Source of the DNA: Isoetes taiwanensis
Taxonomy: Eukaryota; Streptophyta; Lycopodiopsida; Isoetales; Isoetaceae
DNA: 64,000 nt
Reading direction: 5' to 3'
NCBI GenBank assembly: GCA_021234155.1
Contig: JAJEKV010000002.1
Location: 38,241,841-38,305,840, forward strand
In this document: positions 23,141 to 34,869 of the stretch, piece by piece
How the letters are laid out: each line of letters starts with the position of its first letter
Position numbering within the stretch: position 1 is the stretch's first letter
Notes under the pieces: model-generated
Databases searched by the model: none
What the model saw: the letters and a program-made list of their open reading frames with translations, nothing else
Told to the model about the DNA's origin: nothing
Made by a program: the position numbers and the translations under genes

Positions 23141-23541
23141 CCTAATTAGCCTGTAGACTACATGGTAAACTTTGTTGGACTTTTTGCTTCTAGTAATTGG
23201 TATTCTGATTATGACACAGATCAAAGAATTAAAGCCAGAGTTACTTAGCCTAAGGCTACATGGTATATGCTGCTGGACTTATCAGTTCGAAGTCTTTAAG
23301 TTTCCATAGCATAGAGGACTCTTTGAGAGAGGGACTTCAAATTGAAGTCCCTCTCTCAAAGAGTCCTCTATGCTATGGAAACTTAAAGACTTCGAACTGA
23401 TAAGTCCAGCAGCATATACCATGTAGCCTTAGGCTAAGTAACTCTGGCTTTAATTCTTTGATCTGTGTCATAATCAGAATACCAATTACTAGAAGCAAAA
23501 AGTCCAACAAAGTTTACCATGTAGTCTATAGGCTAATTAGG
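23141..23541. repeat. 401-bp near-perfect palindrome
   Basis: Left arm 23141-23340 is the reverse complement of right arm 23342-23541 around the single base 23341. I compared both arms base by base and see one mismatch in 200. Homology stops abruptly on the left, while on the right the array continues in the same orientation. Transcription would give a 200-bp hairpin RNA. Confidence 0.92.
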
Positions 23542-23890
23542 TCTCGCTTTCATTCTTTGATCTCAGTTATAAACAAAATACAATTTACTAGAAGCAAATA
23601 ATAGTTCAAAGTATTGATTTCATGCTGTGAAGGCAGGGATTCTTCAAAACACAAGAGCAAGTAGAGCGTTACAAGACAAAGAGGTTTAAAACAAATAGCT
23701 TGTTTCATGAGTAGGGAGTACTGGAAAACAAAAGGTTTAAAGCAAACAAATCTCTACCATACATCGTATTAGAAAACAAACGTTGTAAAGCAAACAATTC
23801 TATATCATATGTAGAATATCAATTACTGGAAAGTTCAAAGTATTGCCTTCATGCTTTGAAGGCATGGATTCCTCAAAATACAAAAGCGAG
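23417..23890. repeat. Tandem repeat, ~98-bp units, plus a 60-bp direct repeat
   Basis: Units begin TACCATGTAG at 23417 and 23515 and share ATTCTTTGATCT and TTACTAGAAGCAAA. A further 60-bp block (AGTTCAAAGTATTG to GAGTAG-like) occurs at about 23608-23665 and again at about 23832-23893. Confidence 0.7.
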
Positions 23891-23893
23891 TAG

Positions 23894-26430
23894 ACTGTTG
23901 AGATTCACGGCCAATACTAATATCACAACATTGTGTATCCCATCTACAATTATTACCATGCCCTGCCCTTTTTGCACTAACATAAAATCAAAGTCTTAAA
24001 ATTGCTCTTTTTACAATAAGCTGTTGCATGCACAATTACAGAAGCCACGAAATGCATAGATAATAGAAAGGTGGTTGAGTTTCCAAAAAAAACTAGAAGC
24101 CGGTCGAGAAATGAATCTTCTCTAATGCATGTCCTTTGGGAAGTGGCTCTATATCTAGCCTTCATGGATGTGGAAGGAGATTATTTTTAAAGGCCATGTT
24201 GATCCAGATTGCCTATATGCCCTACCTTGGATAACATAAAAGAGATATGATAACTTGGAGCCAAGTTTCAAGGCATTCCAAAAGATTATATGAGACAATG
24301 CATAGCAGCATGCGAATGTAATGCCTATCACGTGAAGCACATCAGTAGAGAAAGCCTATTCAACTATGAGGAGAAAGTTCCATGACTCACTAGAGAGCCG
24401 AGTGGAGCAGTTACATGTGGAGCATCAGAGTGAGATTGCTTTGGCATCATACTAGGACCCAGGGAGATGTCATAACATGTGTAGATTACATTTGTCATTA
24501 AGGGGGGATGCTCAAAGGCGCGGCATACGGGATGGAAGGCAGACAAGAAGAAGTTTCAAAATGAGAAGTTTCAAAACCAAATGTAGATTTCGCCTCCGTA
24601 CAGTGATGCCAAGCAACCATATCAAAGAAAGTTTTGCCATGCATGTTGGGCACGATGGACACAATCCATGTTTGAAGATGATGAATGATCTCATCCCTTA
24701 CACCTCCGTTGCAGAAGAGGCAGCAAATATGCTACTAGACACAAGAGACTTTCAAGCTTATGGAGTAATATGATGGAGAGAGGAAAGGAGATGTGGAATA
24801 CCATGAGACCTATTGGAAGCGTCACTTGCCGCTTCAAACTAGAGCACGAGGACATATGGCGTCTTGGGTACCACTTGTGACTCAAAGGTATGTTCAATCT
24901 TTTATTCCTAATAAAATGAAATTGTTTTGATTGTTCAGCCTTGGTTTCTCATTGTACACAATGTGTTGTACCATGCAGGAGCATTCCTTGATCTAGATTG
25001 GGATGCCATGTATAGATGCTTGGATGAGGTCTAGTAAGGTCATATACAATCAATCTTATGCACCTACCCACGAGGATCCGGCATTGCGGCCCTGGATTGT
25101 GGCCGTTCAAGAAAGATGGATGCTGGAGCACGCGATGAAATATAGCCTGAATGGGTTGGACCATGGATTCAACATTCAGAACAAATATTTATGCTTGCCC
25201 ACTCTGTGGTGCACGTCCTTAATCGCAATGGCATTGGTGTGCCTGCTTCCTACATGATGTGCACCATTGTACTGGTGAGCATCGCGAAAGAATAGCCTTA
25301 GGGGTGGCTTTATATGCAGTCTTCACCCCACGGGCAATGTTCGATCCAGGGCTATATTATGTGAAAGTATTACTTATTACATTGTCTTGTTTGCAGGTTG
25401 CATGTTATGTTCTAGCATGCCAGTTCCACTCAAAGTGAGCATGGCTAAAGTACCTACTATCAAACATAATTCTCAAATTTCACATATATTCTTGTCAAAC
25501 ATTAAATGACAAGTGTTTATTCAGGTCCCAGGTTCAGAGGATAAGAAGGACATCTTTTATCGTCTCTCTACCATGATGACTTGCCCTACCAAGTGGGAAT
25601 ACCTTGGTCACCTACACGAACTTATGGAGCTTTACAAAGATACTGAGGGCGTGAGAAGGTACGAACCCAAGCTCCCTAAATGGTGAACACCTTATTAAGT
25701 GGAAATAACTGAACCTTGTACTTGTACATAGTTACCTACTGAACAATTGGGTGCTGGGGACATTGGGATGGCAAATGTCAAAAGCATGCTAAGATGTCCT
25801 CTCCCGCACTGCGATACGAGGAACCTAACTAAGGTTCAATGGCATATTTTAAAGGTCTAAATTTTGCAACAAAAAGTGAATGCTTGTATGTTCCAATTAC
25901 TGTCCACTATATGTGGTATCCAGATGAAGGGGTGCCCCTTGATGATACACTGTTGCAGTTATGCAAACAATGACAAGAACTAGGTTGGTAATCTTTGCCT
26001 GCCCTCGCATACCTCATCTCGGTAACAAGTTTACTCCATCTCTGCCTTGTAGATGTTAGCGGTCGATTTGGTCCTTCGGCCCTTCTAAACGTCTAGTGGT
26101 GGTTGCCGAACTTTTATGTAGGCTGCAAGAGGAGGAAGTGATTGTTTTGGCAGATAAAGAAGCAGTTGTACTTCTAGTCATTTCTGAGTCTACTCTAGGA
26201 TTGCAACAAGGGGTTGCTATTTATATTTTATCTATGTGTGATACAATATGTGCGATAATAATGCTAATAATATACCTCCTGTCAACAACAATATAATGCT
26301 AATAATATTTAAATACAAATGTACATCAAAATATATCTTGTGAGGCACAAGGCCACGTCAGTCAGACAAGAAAAACAAATGTAGCAAGTAGTGTAAATGT
26401 GGGCACTATAACATCACTGCATCTGACGTC
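23894..26430. other. No gene firmly recognised
   Basis: Two stretches look as if they were once coding on the plus strand: near 25060-25160 (LRPWIVAVQERWMLEHAMKY) and near 25525-25660 (SEDKKDIFYRLSTMMTCP, KWEYLGHLHELMELYK). A GCAG acceptor-like end precedes the first. I cannot name the family. They may be exons of the same transposon as the Ulp1-like relic, although that lies on the other strand. Confidence 0.3.
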
Positions 26431-26431
26431 T

Positions 26432-26515
26432 GCTATGATGAAGACTCAATGCATATAACAAAGCAATAGCACTATGATGAAGACACAATGCATATAACAA
26501 AGCAATAGCACAAGA
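26432..26515. repeat. 42-bp tandem duplication
   Basis: Two adjacent copies of a unit containing ATGATGAAGAC and ATGCATATAACAAAGCAATA. Confidence 0.75.
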
Positions 26516-26535
26516 AATAGCACAATATCACGATG

Positions 26536-27160
26536 TCATCCTAGAACTAATTTCTCCAACCTTGCAAGCAACGCAAATGACGACGTTAAATAGCGAATTC
26601 TTAACCAAATCAAACAGTTATTCATTCTACCTGAAGTGCCCTGCCACCTGAATCTTGACGGGAACCCCAACAGAAGAGAGCATCCGCTAACATGTCCACC
26701 AACAAAGCCACATGAACCACAACTATCCAAATATCTGTGGTGTGGCGTGTTCATATCATGAATGTAGAGGGGGGTGCAACCTTCTCTCACATCCTTGAGT
26801 GCTCCTCTAATATGTATATAAAGCTTGTACATCCTGCATATTGAGTGAGCACTAAGAACCCCCCCTCAATTCAAGTCCATGTGGATGTAGGTGGTCGACA
26901 TACCTATTCAACTCTACTACGCTAGGGCGCTCGCCATAGGCCCTCTCGTCCATGGAATCAAAATACAATCGAGGTGTGCTCATGCCCTCCTCAACCCCGA
27001 GGTGTTGAACAATCAGCAAAAGAAGATACAACCACCAATGTCCACTGTAACAGTGCAGAGGATCAAAATATATAGCAATCAAAATACACAATGCATATGA
27101 ACCAATGACATCACTCACTTGTGTGCAATGGGTCAAAACATTGCACGTACTTCGCTCCAC
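26536..27160 (-). pseudogene. Ulp1/C48-type cysteine protease relic, transposon-associated
   Basis: The minus-strand frame 27160-26852 reads IYFDPLHCYSGHWWLYLL, then TPRLYFDSMDERAY. The His of GHWW and the Asp of YFDSMD stand where Ulp1-family SUMO proteases have their catalytic His and Asp. After a frame change (an intron or a break at about 26840) the frame 26832-26536 reads NTPHHRYLDSCGSCGFVG. The DSCG fits the catalytic Cys, with His where the usual oxyanion Gln would be. Ulp1 domains are often captured by plant MULE and CACTA elements, which is the likely origin. Breaks and the missing N-terminal part suggest a relic. Confidence 0.45.
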
Positions 27161-28060
27161 TGTACTCTGGGACCATAGTCATCCCGAAATACGAAGGTTG
27201 CATCGCTCCCTGGAGAGCCCATACGAAAGGGAGGGATGCGCGTGTAATAAGGGGTCCATAAAAAATGACATGCCCTCAGTCCTCGTCAGAAAACATGTGC
27301 TTGATAATACTTTATGTATAACAATTGATACAAAATATTCGGCAAGAGTAGATATACAATATAAAGGATTTCCAAGAAACTCACATAATGTAGACGTGTA
27401 AATGTGTCAGTCACTCCATCTTCCATTGTAGGCTCGTCTACAAATTCACTCATTATCAGGCGATGACTGTGGGCAAAGACTAGACCTAATACGCACTTCC
27501 ATCTTATCTAACACATCTCGCTGCATGATATGGTACGAATACCCATGTGCCTTCCATTGGTATACTGAAGATATCTCGTCTGCAATCCACCAGAACTAAT
27601 CCTCAAGCTTGAGATCTGTCGAAATGTTCAACCAAAGCGTTGCACAAGCTTCTCACCCTCTCTCACTTGCCCATTCGTGCAAGGGGACAAAAGTCTTGCT
27701 GGCATAGAAATCACTTCACATGTAAGAAAAGATGAAGACATGCTTTAAAGTCCTGTCAAACACCCACTTCTTCTCCATGAACTCTGCCCAATCCTCTGCC
27801 GAGGGAAGTATGGCGTGACAAGTCATGCTCATATGATGCTCGATGTCCTCAGGGTCTGCATGCATCTCTGCCTCTGCTTCTACCCTGCTGCTCGTGGCTT
27901 GCCCCTACCCCCGCCCCTATCATCATGGCCAGTCATATGAAATCCGTTGTCTCCACTCCATGATGCGGCAATCCGACGATGTGTCTCATAAAACATGGTC
28001 TAAAGATAAACTGTATGATCGTGAGGGTGGCTAGAAGACGGCATAGATGCAACTAGATCC
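27161..28060. other. Possible remainder of the Ulp1-bearing element
   Basis: Moderately GC-rich, with no frame I can assign. Likely part of the same decayed element as 26536-27160. Confidence 0.25.
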
Positions 28061-28670
28061 GGGGAATCACGAGTATCACTAGAAACACCAACACCTGGTG
28101 ATGAAGCCAAGTTAGCGGGCATGTTTGCAATGGTATCTCTCAAACACCATCTCGCCAAACATCAACCTGGTATGGTGTGCAGGACTAGGTAATGCACTAT
28201 AGGATGGACTAACATGGGAGGGTGCAACATCTAAGTATGCCAACGAGGTGAAAGATAGCATAGTGCAAGGACATAATAGTATAGGAGATAAACTATGAGA
28301 ATGCAGAGAGGATGTGGAACATATGGAGGCTGGGGGAACTGGAATGGCACATACATAGGACCAGATAGTGAGCTTGGGGTGGAGGGGGTGATGGTAGTGG
28401 AACATGTGATAACATAGAAAGGGATGGTGGTCTAGAAGGAAAGCGAGGAAGGGAGGCACAACTAAGAGTGAATGGTAGGATCAGAGGACGGGAAGGTGGA
28501 CTAGCTAGGCGGGCCATGGAAGGTGGCAGGACATGTGAAAATATAGAAAGAGATGGTGGTCTAGGAGAGAAGTCAGGAAGGAGGTGGTACGAAGGGTGGA
28601 ATGGTTGGATGGGAATACGGGAAGTGGGTGGTAGTGAAGAGTTCGACCTCAATGGATAGCGCCCCAATGC
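28061..28670. repeat. Purine-rich low-complexity region with ~130-bp duplication
   Basis: ACATGTG followed by AACATAGAAAGGGATGGTGG-like sequence occurs near 28404 and again near 28530. The minus strand reads as Pro/Ser/His-rich low-complexity peptide, which alone does not support a gene. Confidence 0.5.
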
Positions 28671-28743
28671 AGAGGTCTACATCGACAGATGGAGGTGGGA
28701 CAATGGAGGTGCAAGAAAGCAAAGAATATGTCTCTCTCGCTCT

Positions 28744-28998
28744 CTACATATGAGCAAGATCCATTGTAGCTCCCAAATCAATCCCATCAAGCTCACCTAC
28801 TACTCTGACTGCTACTTCAACTGCTTCTCCAACTACAGCTCCATCCCTTCCCTGAACATCCTCACCTTGCACTGCATGTCTCTCTTGTGGAGCTTCTCCC
28901 TCCTTTGTATCTATATGGCCATGCAGAGGCCAAGAGTCTACTATGTGTCTCACGAAAATGAGCCTCTGCATCTTTGTCCCATATCTGGATAAAAGCAC
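28744..28998 (-). CDS. Short ORF, unrecognised, possible exon of a decayed element
   Basis: An 84-codon frame (RLIFVRHIVDSWPLHGHI, then an acidic and Val-rich tail). An alternative frame over the same DNA reads IWDKDAEAHFRETHSRLL, so the true frame is unclear. Low confidence. Confidence 0.15.
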   Translation of the reverse strand: MLLSRYGTKMQRLIFVRHIVDSWPLHGHIDTKEGEAPQERHAVQGEDVQGRDGAVVGEAVEVAVRVVGELDGIDLGATMDLAHM

Positions 28999-29170
28999 GA
29001 TAGGGTGCGTTTAAATTGAAGTAGAGAATGTGGGGCATTTAGGGACATTTAGAATACTTTTGTATATACATATGTGGCAACATTCCCATTCAAATATTCT
29101 CTATTTTTTGTAATTTTATGCCACGTTGCAACGCCATTTTATTGTTTTCTGCCACATTGCAACTCTTAAT

Positions 29171-29297
29171 AGCATCGATCCGAGCCATCGGATCGCCATT
29201 CTGGGAAAGGACGAGCTGCTATATAAGGCTATTTCCTCTTTCGCACCGGTTATCGGCGTCTTCTCACAGCAGCTCTTCTTCTATTCTCGTTGCTTTC
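29171..29297 (+). promoter_or_regulatory. Promoter-like module, copy 1
   Basis: Perfect 8-bp stem CGATCCGA / TCGGATCG with loop GCCA at 29176-29195. A TATATAAG box follows at 29220-29227, and GTTATCGGC at 29249-29257, where transcription would be expected to start. TCTTCTC and a pyrimidine-rich stretch come after. The same order occurs in the other copies. Promoter activity is inferred. Confidence 0.55.
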
Positions 29298-30429
29298 TTC
29301 GTCCACGTTGCCCCTGTCCACGATGTTTTTCTCTTTATCCACGATGTTTTTCTCTTCATCGAATCTCTTGTTTGGTATCACTACGGATCGCTTCTCAGCC
29401 TCGTCGTCTCGGTTTTCTTCTTGGCGAGTTTTCCTTGATCATCCTCTTAAAGGTTTCAATATCATCGGGATTTGTGCAATTTTGTGCAATCTTGTTCTTC
29501 CTATGTTTTCTGTCTCGATCTTGCTAACCGTGTTGCTCTCACGCTGTGCATGTCTCTCTTTTCTATTGGATGCACTCATCTTTCCTGTAGCACTATTAGC
29601 ATGCATGGTTCGGTGGCACGATTCTTGTGGGCGGCATATGCAGTCGTTGGAGTCCGTTTTTTCCGTTCTGCTGGTATCAGGTTCCTTCTTTTCGGCTTGG
29701 CATGGCTTGCTGCGATCTTCGATCTGTGCCAGCGATGAGTTCCGTGGTTGTATCCGATCCTTTCGACTGGGAGTAGCTTACTTCGATCTGTTTCCAGGTT
29801 CTAAGTCTCATTGGTATCATCCCTTTTTCTTTTCATTATGGGTTTAATCTCTTCTATATCATGCTCAGATTCTCATTCTTCTCCTCTGATTGTCAGTTTG
29901 ATTGATCTCTTCCATGTGGCCATCTCCCTGCTTCGATCTGCTCCAACCAACCCGCTCTTCTACTTCGTTGTTTTCTTTCTCGTAGCCTTCACCTTTGCCT
30001 CTTCCTACAGCGATGGGCTCAGACTACGCTTATCCTGTTTTACTTCTGCAGAAAGGGATTTTTCTTCAATTTAAACCTCTGCTGTATTCTAAGCAGATGC
30101 CTCTTAATCATCTCTGTTTTCTTCCAGAATGTTTTCAGATATGGGTTTTGGTTGCAGATCATTCCACCTAAAGCTTCCTCAAGCTCTACAATTGCATGCC
30201 TAGAAGCTTGCAGATAGAACAAGCCGTAGAACGGCCTCTCACACTCCTATTCCAGCATTCCGCAGTCATCTGACCTTGCTTCTATAAATCCGGCATGATC
30301 CCTCGCCATCCCGACCTGTTCTGACCTTGCTTTGCCCTTCCGGCCTTGTCCTCGCACAAACAGAGTCTCTTGTTAGGTTTATTTGTGTTTGTTTTCAGTT
30401 CTTATTAAATCTTTAGTTTTTATTTGTTA

Positions 30430-30510
30430 GACATCCACTAGTCTAGTTGGTTAAGGTTTAAATCCATTGTAGCAAAGACCCAAGTTCAAATCCGGCTTAG
30501 GACTCAACTT
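30430..30510 (+). mobile_element. tRNA-derived SINE or tRNA-like sequence
   Basis: TAGTCTAGTTGG (30439-30450) fits the Pol III A box. GTTCAAATCC (30484-30493) fits the B box at normal distance. The acceptor and T stems do not pair properly, so it is not a working tRNA. SINE ends are undefined. Confidence 0.5.
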
Positions 30511-30689
30511 TTCCTCACCTTTCTTTTTAAGCTTTATGTACTACGTAATGCACGCCTGGAAAAGATTCCGGCGTACAATTTTTCGAGGCGGCTCCGCCAG
30601 ACGAGGCGGCGCACGAGCGGCGGGCCACGAAGTGCGGGCGGCCGAAAAAATCTGGCGGCCTTTTCCAGCGCATTACGGCCGTAAATGAA

Positions 30690-31250
30690 CCGGCTATCGG
30701 GAATTACGCCATTGAACGACAGGCATCCAGAACGTTCCTTCTTCTTGGCTATGGCGGAGGGCGCCAGGCTATTGCGGAGGACGGCAGGCTATGGCGAGGA
30801 CAGATATGGCTATGGCGAGGGCAGATATGGCGAGGCCGGAGATATGGAGAGGGCAGATATGGCTTCGAGGATTTTTCATGGTCCGGGGCAGACGACCAGA
30901 GCAGAAAAATAGGGAAGCCAATGGAGTGAAGATCAGAATAAGGTCTGCGCCTTGATCCTCAACAATCCAAGCTCGGCAGAAGAAATCCGGCTCCAAACTG
31001 GCACGAAGAAATTTGACAGAACAAATCCGGCTCCAACTGGGTCATGAAGTTCGAAAATCTGCACTTTTCCTCCAAAAAAATGCCAAATCCTCCATACAAC
31101 TCGCCCCTATTCCTCTGTTTCTAATTTATCTGTTTCTTCCCCTTTCTTTTCTTCCTCCGCCTCTATCTATAGCTCTAATTCCGATCTACAGCTTCCGCCA
31201 TAGCTTCCGCCATAGCCCAAGCTTCAGCTTCCGCCATAGCCACAAGCTTG
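30690..31250. repeat. GCTATGGCGGAG-type short repeats in both orientations
   Basis: Repeats of GGCTATGGCGAGG and GAGGGCAGATATGG fill about 30750-30865. The inverse form (CTTCCGCCATAGC) is repeated at 31190-31240. Two AATCCGGCTCCAACTGG-like units lie at about 30984-31045 between them. A large loop could form. Confidence 0.55.
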
Positions 31251-31387
31251 AATAGCTTTTTCTTTCTTACCTGCTCCCCTGAAGTTGCAGGATGAACCTC
31301 GCAGGTCACAGGCGGCGCCGCTCCGCAAGAGCTGGAGCACGATTACGTCCTATAATTTTAAAGGAAAAATGCAGTAATTTCGGCCAA

Positions 31388-31650
31388 CCGTTCATTACGA
31401 TATTATAATGTTTCTCGCATGCATTTACTCCTTGGGTTCCTTGTTTGTAGATAATAACGGTATTGAAACGTTCTCTTTTATTATGTTCTTGTTATTTTGA
31501 TATAAATGGTTAAAAACCTTTCCTTTTAAGCTTTATGATATTATATTGTTTCTCGCATGCATGTAATCCTTATACGGTTCCTTGTTTGTAGATAACGGTT
31601 ATTGAAACGTTTTCTTTTATTATGTTCTTGTTATTTTGATATAAATGGTT
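31388..31650. repeat. Tandem duplication, ~150-bp units
   Basis: Two copies of GATATTATA, TTTCTCGCATGCAT, TCCTTGTTTGTAGATAA, TATTGAAACGTT and TGATATAAATGGTTA in the same order and orientation. Confidence 0.85.
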
Positions 31651-33451
31651 AGAAGACATGACTAACTGTGTTTCCCAGTATCTATGGTGGTCGCGATTGT
31701 TTATGGTGATCGCACTTGTTTACTTTATATTGTTTTCACCTCTCTGGCTCTGTGATTCCCTACCACATGCCTTTTCTTCTATCTCTACCAGACTTACTTT
31801 AGCCTCCGTTTAGCTTCCTTTTGCTTTTCGGCCCAGCCACTTCTTGACCTATCTTCTTAGGGTTATCTTATGCCCCTTTACATATACCCTTGGAAAGCAT
31901 TACGAGTCACATTTGCATTATATTTTCCATCATTTGGGTGGACCCTCCCATGCTTGCTCCATATCGTTATTTTCAATCTTGCTACATGCCTTGTGTTCCA
32001 AGTATTCCATATGTTGGGGTTTTTTGCTTGGGGTCATGTCGATGCTTGTTGTTCACATATTTACTATGGTAAGTTCCTTTTATAGTATTCTTTTTACGAT
32101 TATTGATTTTTGGTGGTTCTTCACGAGTACTATAACAGGTTCTCTTCTTGTTTTCACAAAGCCATCGGTTTAATTGCCTCATTTATGCATCTAGAGTTGC
32201 TACGGACATTTGCTAGGCGTAATGGGACCTACTTTTGGCCGGTTTCTCCTTCTTGCCTTTTGGTTTCCTTTGCACTTTCGTCACGGGATCCTTTCATCCT
32301 CCATCTATTCCATCGGCGGGAAATTTGTTTTTAGTTTTTCGGTGCATTTCTTAGCTCATCCATTTCTTTGTGGTGGGCTTCTTTGCTTCCACTTGTTTAT
32401 ATGGTCTATAAGCATGCCTTTAGTCCAAGATAGCCATGCTACTATTTAAATGGGTCTATGCTCTCCCTCGTCTTTGTTTTCTCTTGTTTAATGTTCTGGT
32501 TCATTTTGTGCCTCATTTTCGTCTTGTGGTCGTTTACTTGGGATGTTGTCTTGTTTTCATAATTCTACGCTGCAGTCCCATGGTTTATTATCTTTTTATT
32601 GCCCATAGATTTGTGGCCACCATCTTAGGGTTGCATTTGTCTTTTTACATTGATGCATTCCATTTCCATGGTAGGTTGCGGATATGGCCTCAATTGCGTG
32701 TTATTTCTCAGACATGTATCTCTTTTGTATGTTATTTTTTATATTGTGGTTCCCATGTGGTTATGTGGCATTCTTTTCTGCGTTTAGGATTTCCCCATGG
32801 TGGTTTGGGTTTTATCTTTTGCACTTGTGTTTGTATCTTATGTGTGATGCACTACACTTTCGGCTCGGTGGTATCGTTATTAGGGTGGTATTATCTTCTA
32901 CATTCTAGGTTTCCCATAGTTGTTGGGTTTATTTTTTTGCACTTGTGGTTTATCTTGTTTTTGATGCACCACACTCTTCCAAGCAGGTTATGCAGGTTAT
33001 TCCGGCTTGATTTTCTTGTTTATATTAAGCGCATTTTTTACTTTAGTTTCTTTTTCTCGTGGCCTATGTGTTGTTTCCTCGGGTTGTCTTTGTTGTTTTT
33101 CTATTTTATATCTTTTGCATTCTCATGGTTTCCTTCTTTTTATTGCCTCGAGATTTATTCACCATATTTGCGGGTTGCACTTTATCTTTTTATATGCATT
33201 TGCGGTTGTTAAAATATTGTTCACGATTTGTGTATGCCATCTTAGTTATTTTTAATATTTTTACATGGCTAGGTTCCAATATTCATGCTTTTGTTTGCAA
33301 CTTTTTACTCAGTAAGGCCCTATTCATGCTCTTTCACATTTTACCGCGGGATTTTTACGCATGTGCCACTGCCGGTTTTGTATCTACCATGCTTTGTTAT
33401 GGGGAGCTTCGTCACGTATTTTGCCTTGCTCACATTAGGGTTTTGAGATTA

Positions 33452-33941
33452 AAAAGGGCCTTCAAAACATGCCAACTAAGCCAAATGAAGATAAATGAAC
33501 CACAATGTCAATTTGGCACTGTGGTCGGTCCGGCAAAGCTGTTATAACTAACTTCTTGAATCACATTTTCTAGCATTTTGTTGATAGAAAAGTCAAATGA
33601 GCTCGTTTAGTGCATTAGATAGATCGTTGAGATCTTTTTCCAATCTTGGGTGCTTTGCACATATTTTAACCACTTATGATTGTCAAAACTCCAAAAATAT
33701 GGTTATTACCATTTTTACTATCCCATGGGGCTAAAAGATATGCAAACCACCCAAGATTGGAAAGATCTCAATGAGATCTATCTATTGCACAAACAAACTC
33801 ATTTGAGTTTTCTATCAACACTATGCTAGAAAATGTGATCAATGAGTTAGTTATAACTACTTTTTTGGCTTTGATTGGTCTGATTCTATTTTGATTGGTA
33901 GTTCATATAGCTTAGTCGGCCAGTTCTTAGAAGGCCCTTTT
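33452..33941. mobile_element. Foldback MITE, ~490 bp
   Basis: Ends AAAAGGGCCTTC (33452-33463) and GAAGGCCCTTTT (33930-33941) are perfect inverted repeats. Inside, about 33542-33662 and 33738-33852 are long inverted arms (GTTATAACTAACT, CACATTTTCTAGCAT and AGATAGATC on one side, inverse on the other). No coding sequence. The composition is balanced, unlike the T-rich host. A target duplication is not evident. Confidence 0.8.
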
Positions 33942-34228
33942 ATGATCTAAAAAAATCCCTAATGCTCGATCATTGTTCGTATTCTGCTTTCTGTCGGTAT
34001 CTAATGATGTGGTTTTGGGGATTATCGCATTGTTCATGTTGTTATTCATCGTGTTTTACATTGTCTCTAGCATTGGGCTCTTATGCGGGGTTATTTTCTT
34101 ATTGATTTGTTCATTTGGCTTACATTCTTCCTTTCTCATATTTCTGCGTGGGCTTAGCATACCTTTGTTGTCTTTTGGGGCTTCATTTTTTAGCTTCGCT
34201 ATCATTATGCATTATTGCTACCATTATA

Positions 34229-34450
34229 CATCATATTTGCTATTTAGCTATATTTGGGCGTACATTTACGTTTTATCATGTTTTCTCTTCCACCCATTTG
34301 GGTGATGCTTTTCTCCACCCCGGGTATCCTTATGCATTGTGCTCCCCTATACATCATATTTGATATTTAGCTATATTTGCACACAAATTTCTGTTTATCA
34401 TGTTTTTCTTCCACCCATTGGGTGATGCTTTTCTCCACCCCGGGTGATCT
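34229..34450. repeat. Tandem duplication, ~120-bp units, with CCACCC hairpins
   Basis: Two units each contain ATTTAGCTATATTTG, TTATCATGTTTT, CCACCCATT-GGGTGATGC and TTTTCTCCACCCCGGGT. Confidence 0.85.
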
Positions 34451-34795
34451 TTATAAATCTCTTTTTCATGAATCGTTGATTCTTTCTCATTTCTAATCGG
34501 CTCACCTCCTTTTGAGTGCTTGTAGTTTTGCGGTTTGCCGCTTCACCATTATGCACGTTCTTGTTCTCCTTAACGGCTCATGGGTTGCCTTCTACATGTT
34601 CTGCCGTACCGCGCTTGGTCGTTGGCTCCTCTTCATCTCACCCTCGCTCTCGTTTTTTGTGCCCGGGCTCGAGACCACAGGGTTTTTCCTGTGGCGAATT
34701 TGGGCTTATAGTTTATCATCGATTCGCCTCATTTTATTATTTGCACTCCATTAAGCTCGTTGGCCATTGACCGAACTCAATGCTTGGAGGTTTGG

Positions 34796-34826
34796 CGACT
34801 CTCTCCCTCCCTCCCTCCCCCCTCCT

Positions 34827-34868
<42 letters not shown>
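34796..34868. repeat. (CCCT)n then (CT)n microsatellite
   Basis: CCCT units followed by an uninterrupted CT run. Confidence 0.95.

Positions 34869-34869
<1 letters not shown>

Noticed and set aside
23141-23541. CRISPR array or bacterial insertion sequence
   Set aside because: There is no regular spacer pattern and no transposase. The genome is clearly plant nuclear.
28112-28667. Minus-strand Pro/His/Ser-rich ORFs
   Set aside because: They are the complement of a purine-rich low-complexity repeat, with no conserved motif.
30430-30510. Functional tRNA gene
   Set aside because: A and B boxes are good, but the acceptor and T stems do not pair.
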